NCBI RefSeq assembly: GCF_046630445.1
Contig: NC_092341.1
Span: 291,938,501 to 292,002,500, forward strand
Reading direction: 5' to 3'
DNA length: 64,000 nt
Source: Rutidosis leptorrhynchoides
Lineage: Eukaryota > Streptophyta > Magnoliopsida > Asterales > Asteraceae
Shown piece by piece: positions 51,601-61,354 of the stretch (position 1 is the first letter of the stretch; the number at the start of each line of letters is the position of its first letter). Both the position numbers and the translations under genes were made by a program. The notes beneath the pieces were generated by a model that was not told the origin of the DNA, did no database searches, and saw only the letters and a program-made list of their open reading frames with translations.

Positions 51601-54600
51601 TATCCGTAAGGATTCGTTTGGTTCGGTCTTCATCGTTTCGGGTTGTTGACCTTAGGTTGAGACTTGGTTGCTTTAGCACGGTACTTGGTAATGGTACGCT
51701 AGAGGAGTGATATCTCGGTTAGAGATGGGATGAGTTTCCCGATGCGAGGGAATGAGTATGGTTTTAGTGCTCGGATTGTGGATTTGAGAAAAATCGTGGA
51801 TGACGATTTAGTTGTGGAAGGCGATTCGTCGGGAAGAATTGCTTAGGAAAGTCGGTTTGGGACTTATGTTGAGGACCGTGGAGTGTGGTCCGTTTGGTTA
51901 AGTGACGAGGATCACGAGGACGTGATCGATTCTAAGTGGGGGAGAGTTGTAAGACCCAAATATTTATTGTACATAATGTATTTAAGGTATACTATGTGTG
52001 TATGGAGTGTGCACAACATGTAGGTGTTGCTTGCTCGACCGTCGAAGGAAAACTGGACGTTGTTTGAGGTACAAGGTGTGTACGTACCTTTTCAACCCCA
52101 AATAAAGTTTGTGTTGATGTTTCAAAGCCTTACCATTGGAAAGAAAATCTTATTACGTTTCCAACGATATTTGATTCATCGAAAACGGAGCTACGGACAA
52201 AAAGTTATGGCCAAAACAAGTTTCTGAAATCTGACCTGCAGAGTGGAGCGGCGCTCCACATTGTGGCGCGGCGCGCCGAATGGGTCAGAAGCAATTTTCA
52301 GCCTTTTTAAAAGCTTTAAATGAAGGGTACTTTGGTCTTTTCACTTGGGGTCGGTTTAGGGTCATCAAAACTGATCCTTTGATCAGTTTGGATCAAATTC
52401 TCACCAACCAAAACACTCTCAACCATTTTTAGAGAGAGAGTAAGGGTTTAGAGAGAGAGGGCTTAATTTGGGGAAGAAGGAGTCGATTTCTCACCAAAGC
52501 TCGGGTTCTAAAGTTGTTCCTTTCGTTCTTGGCTACGCGGTGATAGTATTGGTAAGCTCAAAATCCGAGTTTCAATTATTTGATTTGATATTCAAGTTAG
52601 GGTTTGAGTAAATTTGTTGTGAAACCCTTTTAGGTGATGAAATGGGTTTAGTGATGCTAGTAATCGGGTTTGTTGTTAATTGTTGGTGGGTTTCGGGTTG
52701 GTGAACTATTTGGCCATGTTTAGAACTTGAAATTTAGTTTAATCACTTAAGTTAGTGATTATGGAAGTATTGGAACCCATTTAGGGTTATTTGGTTGACT
52801 AACTTTGACTTTGGGTCAAATTAGGGTTTCGTGGTGATTATGACCCAATTGGCGATTTAATGAAGTTTATAAACTTAAAATGGATTAAGTTGAAGTATAA
52901 AACCGAGTTAAATGTGTTTTGGTGTCAAAACTTGCAAAGAACGAGATTTTGACCTTTATGGGTCAAAATTAGGGTTTAAGTGTCAAAATGGGTATGACAC
53001 GTGTTTAACACTTGAGTTCGGGTTTAATTGGCATATTAGGACCATTCTCACTTGTGTTAGTGACTATTGGTTAGTTTGGGCACGGTTTGTGCTTGGAAGT
53101 GCATTTGGGTCGAAATTGCACTTAGTGACGAATTGGGTTGATTGGTAAATCCACTCTAAGTGTATTATTGTAATTGTGGTAATGGAATAGGTACTTTCCA
53201 TTGGCGAGTTGCGGATTACTTGGAAGCATTCTTCAAGACTTCAAAGTGAGTGGAATATCTATATATGTATGTATATGATTTATGTGCCCGTGGAAATGGT
53301 GTCACATAGCCGTTTGGTGACCATAGTTGTGAGATATAGACGTTTTGTCCACATTGATAGTTGCCCGTAGTAATGATGTCACATAGCCGTTTTTGTGACC
53401 GTAGTGGTGGGACATAGCCGTTCTTGTCCATAATGATTATTGTGAGTGGAATATCTATATATGTATGTATATGATTTATGTGCCCGTGGAAATGGTGTCA
53501 CATAGCCGTTTGGTGACCATAGTTGTGAGATATAGACGTTTTGTCCACATTGATAGTTGCCCGTAGTAATGATGTCACATAGCCGTTTTTGTGACCGTAG
53601 TGGTGGGACATAGCCGTTCTTGTCCATAATGATTATTGTGAGTGGAATATGTATATATGTATGTATATGATTTATGTACCGTGTTGATGGTGTCACATAG
53701 CCGTTTTGTGACCAAGGTTGTGGGACTTAGCCGTATTAGTCCATGTTTTGTACTAAGGCACATAGCCGTGTTTGTGCATTTAGTGGCAAGTAATAGCCGT
53801 GTTTTACTCCCACGTTGTTATTTGAGTTACCCGTACACATAGCCGTGTTGGTGTACGAAAGCGTGAGTAATAGCCGTGTTCTACTCACATTGAGCAAGTG
53901 ATGCCATAGCCGTTTTTGGAACACTTGAGGGGTGATGCCATAGCCGTTTTTGGAACACCTCGGGGGGTTAGCATGCCATAGCCGTTTTTGGAAGCTAACG
54001 AATGTTATGAACATCGATGACTTGATTCGCGAAGTCGTTCCCCTAGCGAAGAGATTGGTTAACCATGAATTGTAGTTGTTGATGCTAGCATTTAATTTGA
54101 TTTATTATTTATATTTATTTATGCTAATGATGTTGCTAGTTGTACGGTTTGACGTTACTAGCTATTGATTGCTTATGAGGTTGCTAGTTATACGATTTGA
54201 TGATACTAGCGTTTGGTACGATGAGGTAAGTGATTTATGTGTATTTATGTGATGTCGTGGATGCGAGTAGGTAAGTTGTATATGCATGTATATATTTATT
54301 CTACTCACTAAGCGTTAGCTTACCCTCTCGTTGTTGACTCTTTTTATAGATTGCATGCGGATTGGTGGCTCGGGTAAGCGCGAGGACTAGAAGACTTGCA
54401 TAGTTTGCTTTAGAGACTTGCTTTGGATTGTTTAGGATTGGGTAGCGTATCCCCAATCGCCATGCTCGGCTTCGTTTTGTATTAAAAGTCTTATGGTCAA
54501 ATATTGCATTTTGGTACTCAAGGGGTAATTTGGGTCGATGTGGGACCCGCTTCGTAAATTTGATTTTATTAATTAAACGTGCTAGTTTTTCATATATGAA

Positions 54601-57600
54601 GTCATGGTTAAAAGCGTTTTAGCTAAATGTGTCGGGAACTAGTCAAACATTTTCATTAAATTGACTTCCGGGGACAGCGGGCTGTCCAGGTGATTTGGCG
54701 CGCCGCGCGGCCACCTGGCGCGCCGCGCAGATGGCCTGCACCAGAAATTTTTTTTTTTTGTTTGAAATTTCGTCGTGTTTGGTCGGTTACGGTTTGGGTT
54801 GTTACACATTAACTCCAGCATTAATTTCGCGAATTCCAAAAGTGACAATATCGATTTCGAGAAAAAAGCTGTAACGACTGCTGGTGATGCAGGTTTCGAG
54901 GAAAAGAACAGCACGCATGTTGGTATTGAGGAAAAGAACTGCACGCGTGACCTTAATTCCCCAGGAAGTTGTTTTCAAAATCAGATTGGGCCAGAACATA
55001 CTATTGGGCCAGACCACCCTTGTGAAAATAAAATGGACAATGTTGTTGCAAATGGGCTGGGCTTGGGTTCAAATGACCGTGACGTAAGTGACCCTAACCC
55101 AAACGGAAGTGAGTATGTTGACTTGCAAGACGTGTCCTCTTGTTCAATATACACCGCGGTAGCTCGTTTTCGTGTAAAAAGAAAAAAAGCTCATCCTTTG
55201 ATTAAAAGTCACTTTATTAAACATGTGTGGGGTGGAAAAAATATGAAGCGTAACCGGCGCCGTGATAATTTTCGATGGCATGAGAGATACTTTATCGAGA
55301 ATGTGATGAATGATTCGGAAGAGAATATTGACTGTTGCTCATGTTGCTCTTCATGTGCGTCATCGGACTCGGAAACATAATTTATTTTAGTCTCGTGTCG
55401 TGTTGCATCTAATATCCTCGTGTTTGTGAGTCCATTATAGTTTCGTGTTTACGGGTGTGTGTTCGTTTTTATTGTGCGGTTGTGGGTTATCTCGTGTTAT
55501 GTCTAGCTCCTTGCTAGTTCTTATCTCGTGTGCATTTTATATTTTAATAAAACTTGCATTTCAAAAAAAAAAAAAAAAATACTACGTATATAATAGAATA
55601 GAATAAAATGAAGTTGAAAAGAAAGTATAAAGTTATTTGGTTTTTAATTGGAAAAGGACTAGGGCCATACTCCACTATAATCAATGGATTAGAAAACAGA
55701 ACTGTTGATTGTGGTCTTGTGGACCCAGGTCAAATTTGATACTATGCAGTGGTCAACTATTTGTTCCCATGATAAATGGGTCCAATAATAGGATAACAAC
55801 ATTTCATGTATGATGATCATGGAGCAACACAAGTTTCAGTGTTCATGTTCTGTATGAATTGGCTATCACAATCATAAGGGCATGACCCAACACTTTCTAC
55901 AATAATTCATCTGTACCACCATTCATTGGAGAAAATAATTCAAATAAAAAATAAACTTTCCAATTGTTTGAGTTGGGACCATTTCTTGAATTTGACAGTT
56001 TGACATTGATTGCATTTGGAAATAAAGAAATATTTTCAAACTTATTTGCCGGTACTCCTTCGTTTATACATCAATTCACATGACGCATCCCTATCATTTT
56101 TTTTGGCTTGGGTCATCCTTTGATTTTACAAAGTTGCCTTGGTGGTCACTCCGCTTATTATTCGTTGAAATTTTCCGATAAGTGTCAATTAATACGTGAT
56201 GTCGTACACGTGCACTTATCGGACTTTTTAACAAAAAATACACGAAGGGACCACCAAGGCAACATTTGTAAAATCAAGGGATATTGGTGCCAAAAGCAAT
56301 GACACTATGCGGCATGCGAATTGACGTATAAAGGAAGGACCACCACCGGCCTTGTCCAAACATTTTAAAACCTCTCTTAGGTATCATGCAATTTAGGTAG
56401 AGTTTCTTATAAATTTAATTTAAAGAATTTTTCTGTACTTACCTATCATAAAATTGAAATTATGCATTATATATGTGTAAAATACTACTCCTTCCCTTCC
56501 AGTTTAATTAGTCTAGTTTTCCTTTTATACCCTTACTTTATGCATGTAAAACAAAAATATAGGTAAAAAGTTAAGCGTAAAACTGTAAATTATGACTTTT
56601 CTTAAACTCACTATCAAATTGGGACATATGGAGTAGCTTATATGGGTATTACCATGTTGTTGTTCTTCTATAAATAGACATAACAAGTGCTTACCGCTAT
56701 CATAAGGCCCATCTCGACAGAAGCAAATAACACACCAAAAAAAGCTCCGGCACAAGCCAAGAAGTCCAATTTGTCGACTTTCCAAATATGGTAAGCTTCC
56801 GTATAGTTAATCAACCCAGGAAGCGCAGATAATATTATGGACGATAATATAGCAATCGGAGTGTAGTACAATAGCCCCGTTAAAAGTTGTAGCATTACAA
56901 GCACCGTTATAGCCATCACTACATTAGATACCGCAGTTTGACAGCCAGCATAGAAATTTACAGCAGTTCGTGAAAACGAACCTAAACAAATCAACCCAAG
57001 CATTACTTAGTTAACGTACGTATTTCATATATAGTTTTTAGCTTTTGAATCAGTTTATCAACTAATAAAAATGACCTGTTGCAACATAACAAGACGACAT
57101 AGATCCACAAATATTCATGAATCCCATTGCTATCATTTCTTTATTTCCGTCCATATTATATCCTTTTATTGTAGCGAAAGACCTCCCAACTGCAACTGCT
57201 TCCTGTGAAAACATAATGACATTAAGAATTAAGAATTAATAATTAATAATTTTAGAATGAAAATATACAACAACAACAACAACAAAACCCAATACCACCG
57301 GTGTATGGGGGAGGTGAGATGTAGACAATCCTTCCCCTATCCGAGAATAAAGACAAGTTTTCCTCTACCCAGAGTAAAACTCCCAAAGTAGGAAAAGTCA
57401 TCCCTCTCTCTATTCGATGGATAAAGAGATTGCTTCCGAGTGTACATCCAGCCAAATGAAAAAAATACAATTTTTAGGTAATATCAAATAAATTTTTTCG
57501 AGCTAGGCTGACCGTTAGAGCAATGATGGCACAAACGAGACCGATTTTGACTGATTCTCTAAGGTGTGGACTATTGAACTGCAGTTGGTTAATTGAACTT

Positions 57601-59565
57601 GGGTTCATTCCTCCTTTAACATGTTTAATTATTTTAACGCCATGTTCGTCAGCTCTCGTTAGGTAAACGATTGCAGTGGATAGAATAACTGATACTAATG
57701 GAGCAATAGCTGGTAACCAGAACAACTTTCTGTTTCTTTTTCCCTAAAATTTTGTACAATGTAAATTAATCAAAATTGTAGCAAAATTGAACCAAAGAGT
57801 ATATATATAACATTTGAGAGAATAAATAAATAAATAAATAAATAAAGCTTAAAATGTTGCTTACTATAAATCTTGTGATTAAGATGAAGATGAGGAATGA
57901 ACATCCAAGGATAAAATTCTGAGGGTACCACTGTTATTAAATAAGAAATATTTACTATGTGAATATTTAAACCCAAAATTATTTACATAATAAAATGATG
58001 ATAAAACAAGAAACATAAAGCATTTAATTTTCTATATGTGATCCAGACAATGAGTTATGGGGAATGTGAATAATAATCTACTTAAAACATCTGAAAATAG
58101 AAATTGAATATTTAAGTCTAATCTCTAGCAAAAAGACAAAAGAAATGCTAGTAGAAAGTAATTAGGTGAAGTTAAACTTACTGAAGTCTTGAAGGATTTA
58201 AAGACAGCAATCAACACAGAGACAACATCAGTTTTTGTGGTGAAATGGCTTATGGCAAGCAAACCTTTAAGTTGTTGGAGACCTATTACAATGGCTGCAC
58301 CAGCCATGAACCCTACAATAGCCGCTTGCGACAGAAAATCGACAAGAAAACCCAACCTATATATCAACAATAACGTAAATTCATAAACGATAACAGTGTC
58401 AGATGCAACCAAATCGACGAGTATCAGTATATCCTCATGCAACAAAAAAATTACTCCGTATGTTTTATTTATTTATTTAATTTAGTATTAGTGTTTTCTG
58501 TCTTTGCTTTCGCGATTTCGGCGCTCGGACTGAGAGGTAGTATTAGATGATAGGTTAGGCCCAAGACCAATCTGTGCGCTTTGAGTTTTTTTAGTTTTCT
58601 CAATTCCTTTGTAATCTATAAATATGCGATGAAGAATACAATTATACCTGTTGGGTTTTATCGTTTAACAAACAATTCAAAAAGAATAATTTGATTGAAA
58701 TGAAGATTGAATTCCTTTTAGACGAAAGAAGATAAACATAATACCTAAATAATCCGAAAAGGGCTTGGAATGCACCAGTGAAGAAGGTGACAGTGAAAAC
58801 AAGCTTAGTGTAGGCTACAGGATCAACAACTGGATTTATAACTTTCGACACCATGGCCGATATTAGCAACGAAACAACAGCCACCGGACCGATGGCTAAC
58901 TCTCTTGAAGTTCCCATTGTTGTATATATCAAAGGTGGTACAACACTAGTATCTAAAATCATCAAACACATGCATTTTATTTATAAGCAAGAAATTAAAA
59001 AAGACCTCATAATTGTAATTGATAGCTATTATTACAATTAGTAATTAAAATGATAATATTTTTACAAACTTACATAGGCCATATTGAGGATTAAGCTGGG
59101 CTAGAGCAGCATATCCAATACTCTACACAATTTAAGTCCAATGATTGTTAAATATAAATAGTGCTTATTTATAATTTTTATGTGTTTTTTTTTAGTCAGG
59201 AAATGTATAACCTGGGGTATGCATAAGCTTGCAAGGGTTAACCCAGAAAGCAAATCACTCTTGAAAGTTGAAATCTTGTAGTCTTTAGCCCAACTAAATA
59301 TGGGAAACACAGAACGCAAAAACGCCACAACCCGAGCCAATGGAGGTTGTGACGAACCGAGTTTTTTGTTTTTTTGAAAAAAAATGGTGTTTTTAATCGA
59401 GCCAAGAATCTCTTGGCGAAAACCAGGAGGGTCAGGCGAATCAAGGACCCATTTGGTCCGTTCAGTGATTCGCTGACGGTCCTCGGAACTAAGTTGCAAC
59501 TGATCAACATGAAACACATGTTGATCAGTTGGGGTAGAAACATTAGTTGGCAATGGTGTAGCCAT
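42604..59565 (-). CDS. SULTR2: Group 2 (low-affinity type) sulfate transporter, SLC26/SulP family, 12 exons
   Basis: Proton-coupled sulfate uptake across the plasma membrane, by family. Exons (minus strand): 59212-59565, 59074-59122, 58745-58952, 58182-58356, 57865-57930, 57513-57743, 57076-57202, 56695-56981, 43660-43853, 43495-43574, 43341-43417, 42604-42756. Every junction has GT-AG, phases agree, and the sum is 2001 nt, 666 residues, no stops. N-terminal [10 protein letters not shown] and [16 protein letters not shown], the SulP signature [15 protein letters not shown] across exons 2-3, and LPAIAPL and NGNKEMIA-like blocks place it in SULTR2. The C-terminal STAS domain spans about residues 540-650 (exons 9-12). 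The usual IDTSG of STAS reads IDYAG (residues 595-599), lacking the Thr/Ser. An in-frame ATG at 59688 would add 41 residues; I prefer MATPLP at 59565. It looks functional despite a 12.8-kb intron. Confidence 0.93.
43040..43285 (-). mobile_element. SINE-like insertion in intron 11 of SULTR2
   Basis: On the minus strand, box A-like GTTGCCTTAGAAGC and box B GGTTTGAGTCCCACTC precede a body containing TTTTACACACATGAC. Boundaries and target duplication not resolved. Confidence 0.4.
44101..44346. mobile_element. Stowaway-like MITE in intron 8
   Basis: Terminal inverted repeats CTCCCTACTCTTCTCGTATT.. and ..AATTAGAGACGAAAGGAG, flanked on both sides by TA (44099-44100, 44347-44348), AT-rich centre, 246 bp. 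Confidence 0.6.
44784..55380 (+). CDS. RRM-containing LINE ORF1-type protein, split by an LTR element
   Basis: Two segments, 44784-45909 and 54812-55380, join in frame across the inserted element (one CATTA counted once), 1695 nt. Residues about 17-95 form an RRM: RNP2 FLIFNF (20-25) and RNP1 QRFGFVRF (58-65). The middle has an Asp/Glu-rich linker, and the C-terminal part a basic stretch ([18 protein letters not shown]) and a Cys/Ser-rich end. No stop or frameshift in either half, which means the LTR element arrived recently or the ORF stayed under selection. Family role: ORF1 proteins bind element RNA; whether this one does is inference. As it stands the first half reads into the LTR and stops at TAA 45912-45914. 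Confidence 0.7.
45910..48767 (+). repeat. 5' LTR of gag-only element
   Basis: Order: GC palindromes (46205-46239), the TTTTCAGCCTTTTTAAA box (46257-46273) as candidate core promoter, a GA-rich likely leader start (46390-46425), a candidate splice donor GGTAAGC (46513), a 196-bp tandem duplication (47208-47403, 47404-47599), the hairpin array (47263-47961), a candidate acceptor TTTTATAG (48304-48311), and a palindrome cluster (48634-48692) before the end GTTACA. Confidence 0.9.
47263..47961 (+). repeat. Array of stem-loops with constant loop ATAGCCGT and changing stems (5' LTR copy)
   Basis: Seventeen occurrences of ATAGCCGT-like loops, 15 with perfectly or nearly perfectly complementary arms: 47263-47283, 47340-47361, 47372-47391, 47459-47479, 47536-47557, 47568-47587, 47654-47674, 47685-47704, 47720-47739, 47751-47770, 47794-47819, 47825-47850, 47857-47889, 47891-47923, 47929-47961. 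Arms include GTCAC/GTGAC, GGACT/AGTCC, GCACA/TGTGC, AGTAA/TTACT, CGTACAC/GTGTACG, GTGAGTA/TACTCAC, CAAGTG/CACTTG and GTTAGC/GCTAAC. Two units (about 47293-47312, 47489-47508) have decayed. The last three share an inner CC..GG pair with an atg/aa bulge beneath different outer stems. Identical array in the 3' LTR at 53301-53999. Function unknown. Confidence 0.9.
48770..48781 (+). promoter_or_regulatory. Primer binding site, initiator-Met tRNA
   Basis: Exact TGGTATCAGAGC two bases after the 5' LTR end. Confidence 0.9.
49204..50145 (+). CDS. Ty3/gypsy Gag of the gag-only element
   Basis: Open frame with a Retrotrans_gag-type core ([41 protein letters not shown], about residues 55-200), a basic linker and two C-terminal zinc knuckles. 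The first, [14 protein letters not shown] (49996-50037), is a complete C-x2-C-x4-H-x4-C. The second, from 50065, has Ser (AGT 50104-50106) instead of the last Cys. The N-terminal codon TTG at 49204 before [10 protein letters not shown] may be a mutated ATG; the first in-frame ATG is 49279. The TAA at 50143-50145 ends it with no downstream pol. Gag forms the particle and packages RNA; Pol would come from a relative. Confidence 0.85.
   Translation: MTTRNEIEANNVEFNARVAAAVAEQMRAFREEMDRKYSKLQSSGEMKRYLKSFMRTKPPMYDGKPDPLVSTTWISDVEGRFRTIDCPPEKKTRLATSLLRGRARDWLDGKIDLVGGEMFMVLSWDEFKEEFFEEFRTSADLWELRNELRNLRQGSMDLSTLKTTFMAKARFCPGYLGSDRLLMGDFYWTLNDDLKSKISRGQAKSFSELFDLARGFESHTRSKKGEPSREIRVVSYGAPSKRTKGPSVSTGGTRTGISDSSAPRCYNCGVRGHKYWECSVPKGGSMVCINCQKEGHRKSESPKLAGTGAARRR
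50146..51947 (+). other. 3' internal region of gag-only element, non-coding
   Basis: 1.8 kb without pol motifs in any frame. It holds a direct repeat of about 53 bp (51240-51293, 51294-51346), another ATAGCCGT stem-loop (51420-51437, stem GCGA/TCGC) and the polypurine tract at its end. It may be heavily decayed pol or unrelated filler; I cannot tell by eye. Confidence 0.6.
51948..54806 (+). repeat. 3' LTR of gag-only element
   Basis: Near-identical copy of 45910-48767 at an offset of 6038 bp, including the hairpin array (53301-53999) and GC palindromes (52243-52277 and 54672-54730 regions). Followed by CATTA. Confidence 0.92.
55580..56048. other. SULTR2 intron 8 sequence without recognised elements
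   Basis: AT-rich; no ORF, repeat or RNA gene seen. Confidence 0.4.
56049..56349. mobile_element. Foldback MITE, about 300 bp, nearly full-length hairpin
   Basis: Left arm (56049-56150) and right arm (56240-56349) are reverse complements with few mismatches: CCGGTACTCCTTCG.. against ..GGAAGGACCACCACCGG at the tips, TTGATTTTACAAAGTTGCC and its complement further in, and CCGATAAGTG/CACTTATCGG nearest the centre. The central spacer is about 35 bp. Target duplication not resolved. As part of the SULTR2 pre-mRNA it would fold into a long double strand. Confidence 0.75.
56484..56636. mobile_element. Degenerate Stowaway-like MITE
   Basis: Ends CTACTCCTTCCC.. and ..GGGACATATGGAGTAG form an imperfect terminal inverted repeat resembling Stowaway CTCCCTCCGTCCC, about 150 bp, in SULTR2 intron 8 close to the exon 8 donor. 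Confidence 0.5.
57267..57453 (-). mobile_element. SINE with (TTG)n tail in intron 7 of SULTR2
   Basis: On the minus strand the body ends ..TACACCGGTGGTATTGGG followed by a TTG-repeat tail (CAA repeats at 57268-57286 on the plus strand), with CTCACCTCCCCC upstream. This is the layout of the widespread plant SINE group with TTG tails. It lies between exon 7 (ends 57202) and exon 6 (starts 57513), that is, in the sixth intron counted from the start. Confidence 0.65.
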
Positions 59566-59788
59566 TCTTTTGTTTCTTTGAAGTGTTTGGGGAAACCCAA
59601 ATGATGATGCTGATGTGAGATTTAGAGCATATTCTGGAACAATAAGAACAGGCAGATTAATTCCAAAGGAATATATATATATGATCACTCAAAATTTAAC
59701 CAGCTATACACAAAGAGATACCAAAGGACACAACCTACATTTAAGTTAATTTGCTTTCTTTTTTGAGTTTATTCTTTGGACTTGTTAC

Positions 59789-59797
59789 TATTTTATA
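59789..59797 (-). promoter_or_regulatory. Candidate TATA box of SULTR2
   Basis: TATAAAATA on the minus strand, 224 bp upstream of the chosen ATG. The implied 5' UTR is about 190 nt and contains an in-frame ATG at 59688. A pyrimidine-rich AG at about 59644 (TTATTGTTCCAG) could instead be the acceptor of a 5' UTR intron. Confidence 0.4.
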
Positions 59798-59880
59798 GTC
59801 CCAACTTTGAGACCAGAGGTGAACTTTGTAAGACATGTGTGTGTGTGACTTGTAAGTGGGAATTGGAGGTCATATTTCAT

Positions 59881-60035
59881 CTCAAAAAATAGCTTAGTGG
59901 TTGGGATATCTAGAAGAGGTCTCACGTTCAAATATTACATTTTGAGGTGGCTATAATATAAAAAGGTCATAACGGGAACTCAATAACCCGGTTATACTGC
60001 ATACATCTAAATAAAAAAATACTCGTCCTTCTCGG
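59881..60035 (+). mobile_element. tRNA-derived SINE remnant upstream of SULTR2
   Basis: Box A-like TAGCTTAGTGGTTGGG, box B-like ACGTTCAAATATTAC about 35 nt later, then a short body ending in an A-rich stretch (60010-60020). Degenerate; ends approximate. Confidence 0.45.
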
Positions 60036-61354
60036 ATAGTCTGAATAGAGAAAACATTTTTAATTTTTTAATTGCGTGTCATATTCTCCCAACTTCAAAT
60101 CATGAGACATGTAAATTTAACCCGACAATTCTCGTTTTCAAGACTCACACAACATAGAGGTTTTTGAAAAAAAGTCTATGGTTCTAAAGTTGAGACCACT
60201 CCAAAGTTCATGTGGGAGATAATCGGTTAATGAGTGTAAATCAAAGTCCCACATTGGAAATTTAAAAGAAATGAATGTACGGGATAAAATGGTCCTACAA
60301 ATAGCATTAGAGCTACAATAGCAGACGGTGTTAAACGTGCCCGGGAAAGCACGTTAAATGAGATAAACGAGTACTTGGACAATCCAATTAAGATGTGATA
60401 TGTACAATATGTTGTTGGGCTAAAACGATCATATAGGCATAACAATAAACCCTTCTTTCAATCATTTTTTTGGATCAAAGATTTAGTGTAACTATAAGGT
60501 TTAAAATCTAGATGCTAGTAGCCACATATAGTTTATTCACATATAGTTTATTCAAATGGAGTAAATCACCAAAACCACTTTAAGGTTAGTGCTGAAACAG
60601 TGGTTCAACTCACTCAGTTAATTTGAGTGCTAGCTTTCCTAAGCAGTAAAAAGTGAATAATGTACCAAATAATGTCTACATACATTGAAGTATTGAACTA
60701 ACAAATGTGAAGATCTTATTATAGGTCAATTATAGAGCTTTGGTGGATATGTCCCTTTAGAATATGTGTAAAGTGGTGTCCTTTTCATAAAATAATATAA
60801 AACATTACAGTATGATTAAAAAAAGGTGGTGTAGAAACTTATATGGCTGGTCTTTTTAGCTTTGGGTTGTGAGGAGTGAGTTAGGACAATGTAGACAGGT
60901 TTTGCAGGTTTGCTGCATGTATATATCTCTTGAATTATAATGTTTAATTTTATTTTATTTATTTATTTATATTTTAAATATTTTCAACAATTAATTGAAG
61001 CCAGTCGTGTTAATTACTATTGATTCCTATATGCATGATATACGAAAGACACATGGATGGTGCATACATAGAGCATAGGTTTGGGAATATCACCATAAAA
61101 AAAATCTTAAGTCAATAAAGACTCACACAAAGAGCATCCAAGAGCAAACAACTTATTATACTTATACCTGATGTCGGTCTAAAAGAAAAGGATTTCTGAG
61201 CCTGAATCTTTTATTTTGGAGCTAGAAGATAAGAGATTAGTTATATTGTTTGTCAAGGTAATTAAACATCGTACTACAGAACACATCAGTTTATCGCCAT
61301 CAAGGGCCTCTGACGTTCAACTTTTGTAACTTAGACAAAAAGAGCACATCCGGA
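60036..61354. other. Intergenic DNA upstream of SULTR2
   Basis: No ORF or RNA gene supported. AT-rich throughout. Confidence 0.4.

Larger units (their letters stand above)
45910..54806 (+). mobile_element. Gag-only LTR retrotransposon (TR-GAG type), complete and very young
   Basis: 8897 bp, TG..CA ends, target duplication CATTA at 45905-45909 and 54807-54811. LTRs 45910-48767 (2858 bp) and 51948-54806 (2859 bp) differ by eye at two substitutions (46274 G versus 52312 A; 47304 A versus 53342 G) and near the T-run at 48706. Primer site TGGTATCAGAGC at 48770-48781; polypurine tract AAGTGGGGGAGAG before 51948. The 3.2-kb internal encodes Gag only; no protease, RT or integrase is visible. Plant elements with this layout are called TR-GAG; they must borrow Pol. 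LTRs carry the ATAGCCGT hairpin array and GC palindromes. Confidence 0.92.
44430..55579 (+). mobile_element. ORF1-only LINE (L1, RRM type) with poly-A tail, interrupted by LTR element
   Basis: A single ORF with an N-terminal RRM, a short 3' UTR (55381-55562) with AATAAA-like ATTTTAATAAAACTTGCATT and a 17-A tail ending near 55579. No endonuclease or reverse transcriptase lies between the ORF stop and the tail, so ORF2 is absent. The 5' end is uncertain (44.4-44.6 kb) and I found no target duplication. RRM-bearing ORF1 proteins are known from the BNR branch of plant L1 elements. The alternative, a retrocopy of a host RRM gene, is less likely but open. The LTR element at 45910-54806 sits inside. 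Confidence 0.6.
43854..56694 (-). other. Giant intron 8 of SULTR2 (12.84 kb) filled with nested elements
   Basis: Donor GTAAGC after ..GLMIA (56695) and acceptor TTTCATGACAG before VAVSFAK (43853); the phase-0 join is continuous with the family alignment. From its 5' end it holds a Stowaway-like MITE (56484-56636), a foldback MITE (56049-56349), the LINE and gag-only LTR element (about 44.4-55.58 kb) and another Stowaway-like MITE (44101-44346). The LINE and LTR element are on the opposite strand to the gene. Confidence 0.9.

Noticed and set aside
60245..60257. AGTCCCACATTGG, similar to the upstream element of plant snRNA genes
   Set aside because: No TATA at the required distance and no recognisable snRNA downstream.
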